From positions 1 through 56,212 of the forward strand of contig JAHBXY010000002.1 of assembly GCA_019636275.1 (NCBI GenBank): 56,212 nt of DNA, read 5' to 3'. Both the position numbers and the translations under genes were made by a program. The DNA comes from Planctomycetota bacterium (GTDB taxonomy: Bacteria > Planctomycetota > J058). Shown here one piece after another: positions 22,256 to 31,652 of this stretch; within the stretch, counting starts at the first letter, position 1, and each line of letters opens with the position of its first letter. Under the pieces are notes generated by a model. That model was given only the letters and a program-made list of their open reading frames with translations. It was not told where the DNA came from and searched no databases.

Positions 22256-23685
22256 TGCACTCGCCCGCCGCGTCCCTCGTCGGTCGCCCGTACCAGCCCT
22301 GGTTCATGCAGCGGCGCTTCGTCCGCAGCCCGGCGCCGATCCGGGTCATCGTCGCCGGCCGCCAGGCCGGCAAGACGCACGCCGCGGCCGAGGAGGTCGT
22401 GCGCCTGATCCTCGCGCGCCCGGGCTCCGAGAGCTGCCTCCTCATGCCGACGTACAAGTCGACGAAGGCCGCGCTCCGCCACCTCCGCCGCGCGGTGGCG
22501 CCGCTCGGCGGGCGCGTCCGCTGGAAGGAGGTCGACAAGAGCTTCGCCTTCCCGAACGGCGCGCTGCTCTACGTGCGGACGGCCGAGGACAAGGAGGGCG
22601 TGCCCACCCGCGGCCTGACCCTCGATGGCGTCTTGTGGGTCGACGAGGCGGGCTACGTCCCTCGCGCCGCGTGGGACGCCGCGCGCCTCACCCAGGCCGC
22701 GGTCCAGGACCCGCGCGTGATCGTGACCGGCACGCCCTGCGGGCGGAACTGGCTCTACGAGGAGTGGCTGGCCGGGAGCCCGGGGCCGAAGCGGAGCCCG
22801 CTCAACGAGTCCTTTCGCTTCCGCTCGGTGGACTCGCCCTACTGCAACGCGGAGTTCGTGGCCGACCTCAAGAAGAAGCTCGGCGCGAAGAGCGCCATGC
22901 AGGAGCTCAATGCCCAGTTCCTCGGCGACGCCGGGGCGGCGTTCAACCACGAGGACATCGAGGCGCTGTTCGCGACCGACCGGCTCGCCGTGCGCGGCAA
23001 GCAGCTCTCGCTCGGCGTCGACCTGGCCAAGGAGAAGGACTGGACGGTCTGCACACTCATGAACGAGCTCGGCGAGGCCTGGATCCTCGGCCGGTGGCGG
23101 CACCGGACCTGGCCCGAGACCGAGAAGCGGATCACCGACTTCGCGCAGGACGCCGATGCCTTGGTCGTGGTCGATCACGGCCACGGCGGCGGGTACGGCG
23201 GCTGCATGGCCGACTACCTGGAGAAGAGCCTCGGGGCCGCGCGCGTGCACCGGGTCCGGACCGGGAACATCGGCGTCAAGGCGCAGATCTGCGAGGCGCT
23301 CGTGCGGGACGTCGAGAACCGCCGCCTGCTCGTTGAGCGCGGCGAGTACGCAGAGCACCTGCGCCACGAGCTGGCGTTCTTCGAGTGCCACCGCGAGGTC
23401 GTGGGCGGCGTGGAGCGGATCCGCTACCACGGGCCGCGGGGCGACGGCGAGGACGACCACGACGACTGCGTCATCAGCCTCGCCCTCGCGAACTGGGGCC
23501 GCATCCACGGCTGGGAGGGGCCCCAGGGCGAGACCGAGGACCTGCAGGAGTACGTGGACGCGCTGGACGTGCTCACCGAGCCGTCGGAGCCGCTCCCCTG
23601 GCAGTTCCGGCCGCCGGAGAGCGGTTGGATGTTCCCCTCCTCGGGCCACTGGCAGTGGCCGTCAGGTCCCGGCTATGAGCTCTGA
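22255..23685 (+). CDS. Phage terminase large subunit
   Basis: This 476-aa packaging motor has an N-terminal ATPase and a C-terminal RNase H-like nuclease. Walker A is AGRQAGKT (about 34-41), Walker B LDGVLWVDEAG (about 125-134), and the coupling motif is VTGTPCG. Nuclease acidic residues lie in LGVDLAKEKDW (about 255), VVVDHGHGGG (about 305) and DDHDDCVISLA (about 398). The length is normal, and nothing is missing. Confidence 0.93.
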   Translation: MHSPAASLVGRPYQPWFMQRRFVRSPAPIRVIVAGRQAGKTHAAAEEVVRLILARPGSESCLLMPTYKSTKAALRHLRRAVAPLGGRVRWKEVDKSFAFPNGALLYVRTAEDKEGVPTRGLTLDGVLWVDEAGYVPRAAWDAARLTQAAVQDPRVIVTGTPCGRNWLYEEWLAGSPGPKRSPLNESFRFRSVDSPYCNAEFVADLKKKLGAKSAMQELNAQFLGDAGAAFNHEDIEALFATDRLAVRGKQLSLGVDLAKEKDWTVCTLMNELGEAWILGRWRHRTWPETEKRITDFAQDADALVVVDHGHGGGYGGCMADYLEKSLGAARVHRVRTGNIGVKAQICEALVRDVENRRLLVERGEYAEHLRHELAFFECHREVVGGVERIRYHGPRGDGEDDHDDCVISLALANWGRIHGWEGPQGETEDLQEYVDALDVLTEPSEPLPWQFRPPESGWMFPSSGHWQWPSGPGYEL

Positions 23686-24133
23686 GCCTCGTCATCACCA
23701 TGGGTCCGGCGAGCGCGGGGAGTGCGCGTGTGAGGCGCTGCTCCTCCAGGTCGTGCGGACGCTCTGGCTCGAGGAGCTGACCCCGTGCGGAGCGCTTTCC
23801 CTCACGCTCGAGCTCCGCCGGCCGTACGCCGAGGCGGGGTCGAACCTGCTGGCCGTCGCGGAGGTCCACGACCCGGCGGGGAACGCCCTCGTCGTGGGCC
23901 AGGTCCCCGTCGACGTCTTCGCGCGCGCCCTCCAGCGCTACCAGGACGAGATCGAGGAGGGAGGGCGCGAGGCCGCGCGCGCGGCCGCCGAGCGCCTGCG
24001 CTGGACCCTCCGGGGGCTGGCGCTGCCGATCCACCTCGACCGCGACGACGCCCGGCGCGTGGCGCAGGGCATGGAGCGCGTCTTCCCGGGCCTGCTCCGC
24101 GACGCGCAGGAGGAGGCGCGAGGCGCGCCATGA
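23675..24133 (+). CDS. Hypothetical phage protein between terminase and portal
   Basis: This is 152 aa from ATG 23675, overlapping the terminase stop by 11 bases and the portal start by 4. It has a His-rich N-terminus (PRHHHGSGERGECACEA), one predicted beta-rich half (LSLTLELRRPYAEAGSNLLAV) and one helical half (ALQRYQDEIEEGGREAARAA). No family is recognised. Its position suggests a packaging or head-assembly accessory. Confidence 0.7.
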   Translation: MSSEPRHHHGSGERGECACEALLLQVVRTLWLEELTPCGALSLTLELRRPYAEAGSNLLAVAEVHDPAGNALVVGQVPVDVFARALQRYQDEIEEGGREAARAAAERLRWTLRGLALPIHLDRDDARRVAQGMERVFPGLLRDAQEEARGAP

Positions 24134-25572
24134 CCGTCGACCGCCTCTGGCTCCCGCCGGGCGTCGAGCGGCTCGCGCGGCGCGAGGACGCCCCCGACCT
24201 CGACCTGTCCCCGTTCGTCCGCGCCGCGCAGGCCCTGGGCCTGGAGACGGGCGGCTACTCCGGCGTCCTCGACGCGTGGGTCCAGTCGCAGGTCCGGCAG
24301 GCCGCCGACCCGGCGGTCGTGCCGCTCCGCGTGCTCCAGGCCATGGGCACGCACCCGGTCGTGTACCTCGCCGAGCGCACGATCACGGGCCTGATCCGCC
24401 GCCCCAACCTCTACTTCGTCAGCCACCCCGAGAAGCGGATCGTGAAGGAGACCGAGGAGTGGCTCTGGCCGCTCCTCCCCGTCGTGCTCGAGGCCGCGGC
24501 CCGCGCCTTCGCCTACGGGTCCGTGCCCGTGATCTTCAACTGGGGCACGCGCGACCTGCGCATCGAGGTCCCGCGCTATGTGGGTGGCGTCCGCAGCCGC
24601 ACGCTCAAGGAGCACGTCCACTACGTCTCCGCGCACGAGGTGTGGCCCGGCGACGCGAAGGTCCAGGTCGAGGACGACGAGCTGCTCGCGGTCGAGGTCG
24701 GCGGCCGGACCTACGACGCCGACCGTGCCCACGTGCTCCGCTGGGACGCCGAGTTCGGCTCGTGGGCCGGCCAGGGCGCGCGGCGCCGCGCGTGGACCGA
24801 CTACGCCAAGAGCCTGGCCGTGACCGTGCTCCAGAGCCGGTACCTCGAACGAAGCGTCGACTCGCCGCGCGTCGCCTGGGCGCCGCCCGGCACGCTCAAG
24901 GTCGACGGCGCGGACATCCCCGGGATCCGCCACGTGAACCAGCTCCTCCTCGCGCTGCGCGGGTCGGGCGCGGTCACCTTCCCGAGCACGCGCGACGCGA
25001 ACGGGCAGAAGCGCTACGAGCTGGAGGTGCTCGACCTGCCTGACCGGAAGGACGTGTGGCATCAGGCGCTCAACCGCTATGACGCCGGGATCCTCAAGGC
25101 CTACCTGGTGCCGCCGTCCCTCGCCGGGATCGAGGACCTCGCCGCGGCCGGCGCACGCATCCTCGACGGCATGCTGCGCGAGTTCATCCAGGACCTCGCG
25201 ACCTATGCGGCCGACAACCTCACGCGCCTCGTCGCCCGGGTCCACGCCGTCAACTACGACCCGGCGAAGGTCGCGCCGCCCACGATCCTGGCCTATGAGG
25301 TGCCGGCCGCTGTCCGGAAGCTGTACCTCGAGGTGCTGCGCCTGATCGGCGCGGCGAGGAGCGGCGAGGCCCCCGCGGACTGGGTCGACGTGCCCGCGCT
25401 CCTCGACCAGCTCGGCGTGCCGCTGCGGACCGCGCCAGCCGAGAAGCAGGAGGGCGACGGCCTCCCGGGGCGCCAGCCGGACTTGACCAGCGATCGGCAG
25501 GAGCGGCGCGAGGACGCGCGAACGGACCTGCCCGAGGACGCGACACCCGCCCCCGAGGACGAGGCGTCTTGA
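24130..25572 (+). CDS. Phage portal protein
   Basis: This 480-aa protein forms the dodecameric ring through which DNA enters the capsid. Its position after terminase and its composition fit SPP1-Gp6/DUF935-type portals: an N-terminal helical domain, the stem region around VVLEAAARAFAYGSVPVIFNW, a crown-like helical C-terminus (RILDGMLREFIQDLATYAADN), and an acidic Pro-rich tail. After its stop, phage gene order breaks; the next phage gene is the protease at 32910. Confidence 0.82.
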   Translation: MTVDRLWLPPGVERLARREDAPDLDLSPFVRAAQALGLETGGYSGVLDAWVQSQVRQAADPAVVPLRVLQAMGTHPVVYLAERTITGLIRRPNLYFVSHPEKRIVKETEEWLWPLLPVVLEAAARAFAYGSVPVIFNWGTRDLRIEVPRYVGGVRSRTLKEHVHYVSAHEVWPGDAKVQVEDDELLAVEVGGRTYDADRAHVLRWDAEFGSWAGQGARRRAWTDYAKSLAVTVLQSRYLERSVDSPRVAWAPPGTLKVDGADIPGIRHVNQLLLALRGSGAVTFPSTRDANGQKRYELEVLDLPDRKDVWHQALNRYDAGILKAYLVPPSLAGIEDLAAAGARILDGMLREFIQDLATYAADNLTRLVARVHAVNYDPAKVAPPTILAYEVPAAVRKLYLEVLRLIGAARSGEAPADWVDVPALLDQLGVPLRTAPAEKQEGDGLPGRQPDLTSDRQERREDARTDLPEDATPAPEDEAS

Positions 25573-25614
25573 CCGCGCCGCTGGACGGTCTCGCGTCTCG
25601 GCAACCGTCGCGGC

Positions 25615-26541
25615 GTGAGGCCTCTCCTCGCGTCGCTCACCTTGCTCGTCATCCTCGGGGGCCCCTCCTGGGCGCAGGTGGAGCCTCCTTCACGCTTCAC
25701 GCTGACCTGGGAGAACGACGCCTTCGCCAGGACGGACCGCCACTACACGAACGGCCTGAGCCTCGCGCTCGCTGGCAGGCTCGACCCGTGGGTCCTCCCT
25801 GCGTGGCTCCGGGGTGAGCAGGCGGAGTGGGGGCTCGAGGTCGGTCAGCGGATCTACACCCCCGAGCGCCTGGAAGCCACGGACGTGGTGGTCGACGACC
25901 GGCCCTACGCGGGCTGGTCGTACTTGGGCCTCTCGGTCACCCGGCGTGCCTCCTCGCTCGGCTGGGAGGACACGATCGAGCTGAGGCTCGGGGTCATCGG
26001 GCCGAGCTCGGGCGCTCAGGAGGTGCAGGAGCTCGCGCACAGCTTCAATGCCTCCCAGCTTCCTCGCGGGTGGCGCCACCAGCTCCGGGACGAGCCAGGG
26101 ATCGTGCTCAGCTACCGCGCGGGAGTCCGGGCCTTGCGTGGCGAGGCCGCGGGTCTGAGCTTCGACGTCACGCCGCGCTTCGGCATCTCGGTCGGGAACG
26201 TGGCCACGTTCGCGAGTGTGGGCGTCAGCCTGCGCTGCGGCCTCGGCGTGCCGGACGAACTCAGCGACACCGCCAGGGTGCAGCCCATCCGGCTCTACGT
26301 CACCGCGAGCGCCGAGGTGCGCTTCGTGGGCTACGACCTCTTCCTCGACGGCGGCCTGTTCCGGCGCGGCAGCCATCGCGTCGAGAAGGAGCCGCTCGTC
26401 GCCGACGCTTCCCTCGGCCTTATCCTCGCGGTCCACGATCGACTCTCGGTCAGCTACACGCACACGATCCGGACGCCGGAGTTCGTGGGGCAGTCCGGCG
26501 CGGACCAGTTCGGGTCGTTCAGCGTCACGTTCTCGTGGTGA
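25615..26541 (+). CDS. LpxR-like lipid A 3'-O-deacylase, outer membrane
   Basis: This is 308 aa from GTG 25615 with a cleavable signal (LLASLTLLVILGGPSWAQ). The LpxR (DUF2219) signatures are present: FTLTWENDAFARTDRHYTNG, containing the catalytic Asn-Asp pair, DDRPYAGWSYLGL, then ELAHSFNAS with the likely catalytic His and RDEPGIVL with the Glu. It should be a 12-stranded barrel ending in FSVTFSW (terminal aromatic). The enzyme removes the 3'-acyloxyacyl group of lipid A. It starts 42 bases after the portal stop, inside the interrupted phage operon. Confidence 0.88.
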   Translation: MRPLLASLTLLVILGGPSWAQVEPPSRFTLTWENDAFARTDRHYTNGLSLALAGRLDPWVLPAWLRGEQAEWGLEVGQRIYTPERLEATDVVVDDRPYAGWSYLGLSVTRRASSLGWEDTIELRLGVIGPSSGAQEVQELAHSFNASQLPRGWRHQLRDEPGIVLSYRAGVRALRGEAAGLSFDVTPRFGISVGNVATFASVGVSLRCGLGVPDELSDTARVQPIRLYVTASAEVRFVGYDLFLDGGLFRRGSHRVEKEPLVADASLGLILAVHDRLSVSYTHTIRTPEFVGQSGADQFGSFSVTFSW

Positions 26542-26561
26542 GCGGGAGCCCCTCGCGGCGC

Positions 26562-28319
26562 TCAGTCGGGAAGTTGGAGTTGGCCCACGCCCGAGATGGG
26601 CTCACCGCCGACGGGCTCGAAGGTCACCGACACCGCGACGTGTTCGAGGATGCCGAGCTCGCGGAGCACGCGGTCGTAGGTCACCCTGGGGAGGACGTGC
26701 ATCAGCTTCTGCCGCGCGAACGCACCAAGCCCAACTTGTCGAGTGTCAAAGTCGGCGGCGCTCACGTCGGCGCGAGTGATGAGGGTCGCGCTGGGTCCTG
26801 GACCGCGTGGCGTGTCGAAGAACACCTGGAGGGTCACCTTCCCTGGCGCCGCGACCAACTCGCCCCTCTCGTTGGCGAGCGTGTAGTAGACCATGAAGCC
26901 ATCGCCCTCTCGCTGCCCGAAGACGTCTCTCACGTAGGCAGGGGCGTACCTCCGCCGGAGGACCGAGCAGGCTTCCATGAGCCGCCGGTACTCTTCGTTC
27001 GCAGGGTCCAGCGCAACAGCTCGCCGAAGCAGCGGCTCGACACGGTAATACTCGTCCACCTTGAATCGGCCTGCCTGCTCCACAAGCTGCCGGGCGACCT
27101 CGACTGCTCGGGTCCCAATTGCTGCTCGGCTGGGGCGCAGGGCCTCTCGCTTCTCCGGCATGACGCTCTCGACGAGCTCGGCGATTCGAGTGGCATCCTC
27201 GACCGCGCCATCCACCAACCGGCGCTGGATCGAGGCAACCGCGGCCTGGAAGAACTGCTCCGAGGGGTGCGGTCCACCGCCCCTCCGCTCAGTGAGGACG
27301 ACGAGGGCATCGATCGGCCGGTCAGCACCCATGCGCGCTTCCGCCACAGGCATTCGCAGGGCTTCGCGAAACGTCGACACCGTCTCCGTGAAGGTCGGCT
27401 CGCCGACCTCCTCGCCGAGACCCATCGCTCGCTCAGACAGCTCCCATGCACGTTCCGGCTCGTGGGCTGCGAGCGCACTTCGAGCCTCCCTCAGCGCTGC
27501 ATCTGCGGGTTGGAGCCGTTCACGTCGTGCTCGGAGGACCTCACTGAACTCGGAAGCGACCTCCGGCACGGGGTGCCCGCCTGCTAGGTCCGCGATGGTG
27601 TTCAGGTCGCCATGGCCTGGTCCCGTCAGCCACTCCTTCAGGGCGGCAGACATGCCGCGGACGACATGGGTCCCGGCGAGGTCGCCGGCGTTGATCGCGA
27701 ACGACGTGCTGCGAGCGGTGATGAGCTTCCACTCGAACTCGGGAGGCAGTCGGCCAGCCTCGGAGCGCGTCGTCTCGTGGAATCCACTCGCACTCGAGTA
27801 AGTGAGGGAGCCGGTGAGGGGCTCGCGCAGGTCGTTCGCCGGGACCGTCTGCTCGTCCTCGCTTCCCGAGAAGATTCGCCGCACGAGCTGCACCGGCGCG
27901 CTGAACGTGAAGACCGTCAGGTCCAGAACTCCGACGATCTCGGCCAAGCCTATGAGATGAGCCACCGCCCAGTTACCGGGGTCCGCATTCCAGCAGGCCG
28001 TGTAGACGGAAAAGCTCCGGGGCCCCTGCGGATCGAAGACTCCTCCATCGTCCCCAAGCGCTCCGACTTCCGCGAACTCCAAGCTCGCAGTCGTGCCCGT
28101 CGTGAGCGTGATCTCCCCGGATCGTCGCGTCAGCGCGTGGATCATGCCCTCCTCGGCTACCAGCACCGTCTCCTCCACGTGGACCTGGCTCGTGTCCTCA
28201 CGGGACAGAGGGGTCTCGCGGATCGTCAGGTGACAGCCCGAGCTGGCGACGACAAGAAGGAGAAGGGCAAGCCATCGCGTGGAGCGGCAGTACGGCGGCC
28301 GCGCCTGGTTGCCGTCCAT
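26562..28319 (-). CDS. Large predicted lipoprotein, unknown function
   Basis: This is 585 aa from ATG 28319. The leader contains a lipobox (LLLVVASSGCHL), so it should be a lipoprotein. The N-terminal half is beta-rich (SGEITLTTGTTASLEFAEV). Residues about 270-480 are mainly helical and TPR-like (AALREARSALAAHEPERAWEL; VEPLLRRAVALDPANEEYRRL). The C-terminus returns to beta strands (HVAVSVTFEPVGGEPISG). It is leftward, convergent with lpxR and divergent from the DUF262 gene. Base composition is less extreme than in its neighbours. No family is recognised. Confidence 0.75.
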   Translation of the reverse strand: MDGNQARPPYCRSTRWLALLLLVVASSGCHLTIRETPLSREDTSQVHVEETVLVAEEGMIHALTRRSGEITLTTGTTASLEFAEVGALGDDGGVFDPQGPRSFSVYTACWNADPGNWAVAHLIGLAEIVGVLDLTVFTFSAPVQLVRRIFSGSEDEQTVPANDLREPLTGSLTYSSASGFHETTRSEAGRLPPEFEWKLITARSTSFAINAGDLAGTHVVRGMSAALKEWLTGPGHGDLNTIADLAGGHPVPEVASEFSEVLRARRERLQPADAALREARSALAAHEPERAWELSERAMGLGEEVGEPTFTETVSTFREALRMPVAEARMGADRPIDALVVLTERRGGGPHPSEQFFQAAVASIQRRLVDGAVEDATRIAELVESVMPEKREALRPSRAAIGTRAVEVARQLVEQAGRFKVDEYYRVEPLLRRAVALDPANEEYRRLMEACSVLRRRYAPAYVRDVFGQREGDGFMVYYTLANERGELVAAPGKVTLQVFFDTPRGPGPSATLITRADVSAADFDTRQVGLGAFARQKLMHVLPRVTYDRVLRELGILEHVAVSVTFEPVGGEPISGVGQLQLPD

Positions 28320-28431
28320 GAACTGCGCTTGAGGTCTCACGGTGCCCAAGGCTATACGCTGTCCTCGCCACCCGCGACCGCCTAGAGGCCGCAGAGTTCT
28401 GGCAGTACACTCGCCGAACTGGGGGCTAGAC

Positions 28432-30123
28432 ATGTTCGACACGACCCTGAACGGGGTGCTCGCGCAGGTGGAAGCGGGCAGGATCGTCCTCCCTGCCATG
28501 CAGCGCCCGTTCGTATGGCGCGACGAGCGCATCGCCAGGTTGGTCGACAGCCTGCTCAGAGGCTTCCCCCTCGGGACGGCCCTGCTGTGGAAGACGAGCA
28601 CCGTCCATCGATTCCGGAAGTTCCAGCGGGACGTTCAACCCGACGCGGGCATCAGCCAGGACTTCGAGAGTTCAACCTCGGCGGAGCAGTACCTCGTCCT
28701 GGACGGACAGCAGCGACTGACGAGCCTCTTCGCTGCGACCTCGGGGACGTACGAGAACAAGGCGCTGTTCCTCGACGTCCTGAGCGGCGTCAAGGGAGAC
28801 AAGGATCCCGGCGACACCTACTGGGACTGCCGCTTCCTCACGGAGAAGGAGGCCCAGCAGCTGAACACCTGGCCGAAGACCGGGAAGACCGCGCCGGGGC
28901 AGGCACGCCAGCTCTTCATGCGCTTCCAGGAGCTCACGAGGCGGCCGGCGGTCAAGGCGGGAGTGCACGCCAAGCAGACGGCCGAGCAACTCAAGCTCGG
29001 GCCGACCGAGTCGGAGCGCCTGACGACCACGTTCCTCCAGTGCGCGACGGTGCTCGCGAGTCGTACCGCGCTTCAAGTGCATCTCATCGACGAGAACACC
29101 TCGGAGCCCATGCCCATCGAGGAGATCCTGGAGGTCTTCGTTCGGGTCAACTCCGCCGGGCTCGTGCTGCAGAAGTCGGACCTGCTCATGAGCCTCCTCG
29201 ACCTCACTTGGAACGACATCCAGCCTGAGCTCTTTCGGGCGGTGAAGGACATCAACCAGGGGCGCTCCCTCACGGTCACGCGCGACGACCTCCTGAAGAG
29301 CCTGCTCCTGGCGGCGGGTTCGGAGACGCGCTTCGATCGCCTAGTGACGGATCGGTCCCGCGTCGAGAAGCTCGCCACGTCTCTTCCCACCCTCCTGCCT
29401 GCCGCCCAGACCGCTTGGAAGCAGCTGCTCGTGATCCTGACCGACGACTGCAAGATCACGTCCGAACGCTTGTTTCGTGGTGGCCACAACACCCTGCTCC
29501 CGTTCGTGCACTGGCTCTCCACGAACCCCAACCCCGGCCCCGCCGCCAAGCGGCGGCTGGTGGCGGGCATCTATATCGCGGTGATGAGCGGCATCTTCGC
29601 CGGCGCCGAAGCTCGCATGGGCGGCTTCGCTCGGAAGGACTGCGCCAAGGGTCAGTTCCCGCTGGAGAAGCTGGCAAAGCTCGTGCGCCAGCACTATGGC
29701 GTCACGTGCCTCGAAGAGCTCCTGTCGCGGCACCTGGACCTGACGCTCAACATCGCGCACGGGGGCATCACGATCGACAACAACCCTGAGAACCTGCAGC
29801 GCGACCACATCTTCCCACGCGCGACCCTGGCCAAGTCCGGCACGCCGGACGAGCAGACGAACCACTACGCCAACTTCCACTTCCTGCGGGACAAGGACAA
29901 CCTGAACAAGTCCGACACGCCGCCGCACGTGTGGTTCCGCAAGCCGGGTGAGCAGCCTGCCTACACGGACGACGACCTCGCGCAGCGGCTCCTCCGCTGG
30001 GAGCTGCTGGCCCCCGGTCAGTTCCCCGCGATGCTTGAGGAGAGGACGAAGCTCATCCACGAGCGAGCGCTGGCGCTCTTCGGCCTGAAGCCCGCCGAGT
30101 TTGCCCTCCTGTTCACCGCGTAG
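28432..30123 (+). CDS. DUF262 / GmrSD-like protein with HNH domain
   Basis: This 563-aa protein has the DUF262 ParB-like nuclease or NTPase fold. IVLPAMQRPFVWRDERI (about 18-34) and the VLDGQQRLTSL motif (about 88-98) are diagnostic. The C-terminal half carries a DUF1524-like HNH element (QRDHIFPRATL, about 454-464, with later NFHFLRDKDNLNKS). Fused DUF262-DUF1524 proteins include GmrSD, which restricts DNA with modified bases, and other phage-defence proteins. ATG 28432 is preceded by GGGGGC. It stands alone and divergent from the lipoprotein gene. Confidence 0.88.
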   Translation: MFDTTLNGVLAQVEAGRIVLPAMQRPFVWRDERIARLVDSLLRGFPLGTALLWKTSTVHRFRKFQRDVQPDAGISQDFESSTSAEQYLVLDGQQRLTSLFAATSGTYENKALFLDVLSGVKGDKDPGDTYWDCRFLTEKEAQQLNTWPKTGKTAPGQARQLFMRFQELTRRPAVKAGVHAKQTAEQLKLGPTESERLTTTFLQCATVLASRTALQVHLIDENTSEPMPIEEILEVFVRVNSAGLVLQKSDLLMSLLDLTWNDIQPELFRAVKDINQGRSLTVTRDDLLKSLLLAAGSETRFDRLVTDRSRVEKLATSLPTLLPAAQTAWKQLLVILTDDCKITSERLFRGGHNTLLPFVHWLSTNPNPGPAAKRRLVAGIYIAVMSGIFAGAEARMGGFARKDCAKGQFPLEKLAKLVRQHYGVTCLEELLSRHLDLTLNIAHGGITIDNNPENLQRDHIFPRATLAKSGTPDEQTNHYANFHFLRDKDNLNKSDTPPHVWFRKPGEQPAYTDDDLAQRLLRWELLAPGQFPAMLEERTKLIHERALALFGLKPAEFALLFTA

Positions 30124-30139
30124 AGAGCGAAGCGCCTGC

Positions 30140-30412
30140 GTGAACGGACACTGCTGTGGGCAATGGACCGGGAACTTCCCCTACAGGGGGAACAACTGCA
30201 GGTGCTGCGGCGAGCCCTTGCGAACAGCCGCGGGAGTCACGTTCTGTGACCGGCGCGCATTGCCGGTTCCCGCGTGCCCGCACTGCGGACAGCCGACGTG
30301 CGGCCCCCACTACCACCCGAGAGACCAGCGCCACCCCGTTCGCAGGCACTGCGAGGTCGAGGGGGCGCAGTGCACCCCGACGGGTCAGTGCGCCGCGAAT
30401 CCAGCTCACTGA
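30140..30412 (+). CDS. Small Cys/His-rich zinc-ribbon-like protein
   Basis: This is about 90 aa from GTG 30140. Thirteen cysteines and several histidines occur in motifs such as GHCCGQW, CRCCGEPL, CPHCGQPTCGPHYHP and HCEVEGAQC, suggesting two or more zinc sites. It directly follows the DUF262 gene (16-base gap) and may be cotranscribed with it. The function is unknown; nucleic-acid or protein binding is likely. Confidence 0.55.
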   Translation: MNGHCCGQWTGNFPYRGNNCRCCGEPLRTAAGVTFCDRRALPVPACPHCGQPTCGPHYHPRDQRHPVRRHCEVEGAQCTPTGQCAANPAH

Positions 30413-30434
30413 GCGCCATGGATCAGCCGCGCGC

Positions 30435-30929
30435 TCACGGTCCGAAGAAGTCCTGCTCCTCCGCCGCGGTGAGGGCCTGGATCAACTCCGGCGCGGCGGA
30501 GAGCCCCGTCATCAGGTGATGAGCCGCGAGGCCCAACCTGCGCCCGGCCTCGCGCGGTAGGTTGCGGAAGATCTCCTCCTCGACCGCGGGCTCGAGCGGC
30601 GCGTCACTGCCGTAGCCATGGCTCAGGTGCCACACCATGAACTCTCCCGTGTAGGGGCCCTCGTCGCTGACGAGGTGGTCGTCGCCGGGGACTGGCACGG
30701 CGGCCTGGACGGCTTCGTCGACGACCCCGAGGCGCGTCCGCGAGCTGTTCGTCTCGCGGACGCGCACGACCTGCCCGGGCGCGAACCCTGACGGCGGCTT
30801 GCCGCACTTGGGGCAGCGCGCGGCGTCCTCGGGGATCTCGGGCTCCTCCACGAGGAGATTCCAGGAACTCCGGCAGGCCGGGCAGGTCCAGGGACGCGTG
30901 TTCTGCCTGGGCCGTTTGGGGACGCTCAC
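30435..30929 (-). CDS. Hypothetical protein with N-terminal zinc ribbon
   Basis: This is 164 aa from GTG 30929, with GGAGGAG just upstream. Two knuckles, CPAC and CPKC (about 16-44), form a zinc ribbon, followed by a small beta domain (GQVVRVRETNSSRTRLGVV) and a helical C-terminus ending EEQDFFGP. The family is not recognised. It is leftward and converges with the Cys-rich gene. Confidence 0.65.
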   Translation of the reverse strand: MSVPKRPRQNTRPWTCPACRSSWNLLVEEPEIPEDAARCPKCGKPPSGFAPGQVVRVRETNSSRTRLGVVDEAVQAAVPVPGDDHLVSDEGPYTGEFMVWHLSHGYGSDAPLEPAVEEEIFRNLPREAGRRLGLAAHHLMTGLSAAPELIQALTAAEEQDFFGP

Positions 30930-31001
30930 CGCTCCTCCAGCCCCCCGCTCTGCACGATAGCGGCGCCGCGCGCGATCGTCGTCATCGACGCCGACGGCGC
31001 C

Positions 31002-31565
31002 TCACTTCTTCTCCCAGGCCGCCCCGTCCGCGTAGGGGTGGACCACGTCCCCGCGCTCCGGGTTGAAAGGCAGGAACCACTCCTTGAGCTTCAGGTTGAC
31101 GATCCGCATGTACTTCCCCGAGGGCGAGTCCTCGATCCCGTCGAGGCTCGGGTCGAAGAGCATCTCGAAGTCGGTGTCCTCGTACGCCATGTCCACGAGG
31201 TAGGAGAAGTCGACCGGCTCGGCCTCCTGCTCTTCGAGCACCTCCTCGGCGCGCTGAATGATCGCGCGCAGCGCGAGCTCCTCGGCCGTGCAGGCCAGGC
31301 GGTGCTCATGGGCGGGGTCGAAGAGCTTCCAGCCGGTCACGACCACGCACACGAGGAAGCGGCGCAGGAGGCCGAGGTCGTAGCTCGGGAGGTACTTGGG
31401 AGGCAGGTAGCAGCTCGCGAACGTGGTCGCGAACTCGCCGCCGCGCAGGAGCCCCTCGACGTCCATCTGGAGGTGGTCGTTCAGCGTCACGACCGCCTCG
31501 CGCAGGGCCTGCCAGCCGCGCTCCGGCAGCTCCTCGCGGTCGTACTCCGTGCATCCGATCGCCAC
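31002..31565 (-). CDS. Hypothetical protein
   Basis: This is 187 aa. GTG 31565 is chosen because GAGGAGG lies six bases upstream; TTG 31580 and GTG 31571 are in-frame alternatives. The protein looks soluble, with a hydrophobic stretch (LLRRFLVCVVVTGWKLFDPAH) and acidic loops (AYEDTDFEMLFDPSLDGIEDS). No family is recognised. It lies leftward in the cargo between portal and protease genes. Confidence 0.65.
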   Translation of the reverse strand: MAIGCTEYDREELPERGWQALREAVVTLNDHLQMDVEGLLRGGEFATTFASCYLPPKYLPSYDLGLLRRFLVCVVVTGWKLFDPAHEHRLACTAEELALRAIIQRAEEVLEEQEAEPVDFSYLVDMAYEDTDFEMLFDPSLDGIEDSPSGKYMRIVNLKLKEWFLPFNPERGDVVHPYADGAAWEKK

Positions 31566-31652
31566 GAGCACCCTCCTCAACGGTGACGAGTATCACCGGG
31601 GGCTTCCAGGCGCGCTGCTGGGCGTGTCTCACGTGTACGCAGCCTTAGGGGC

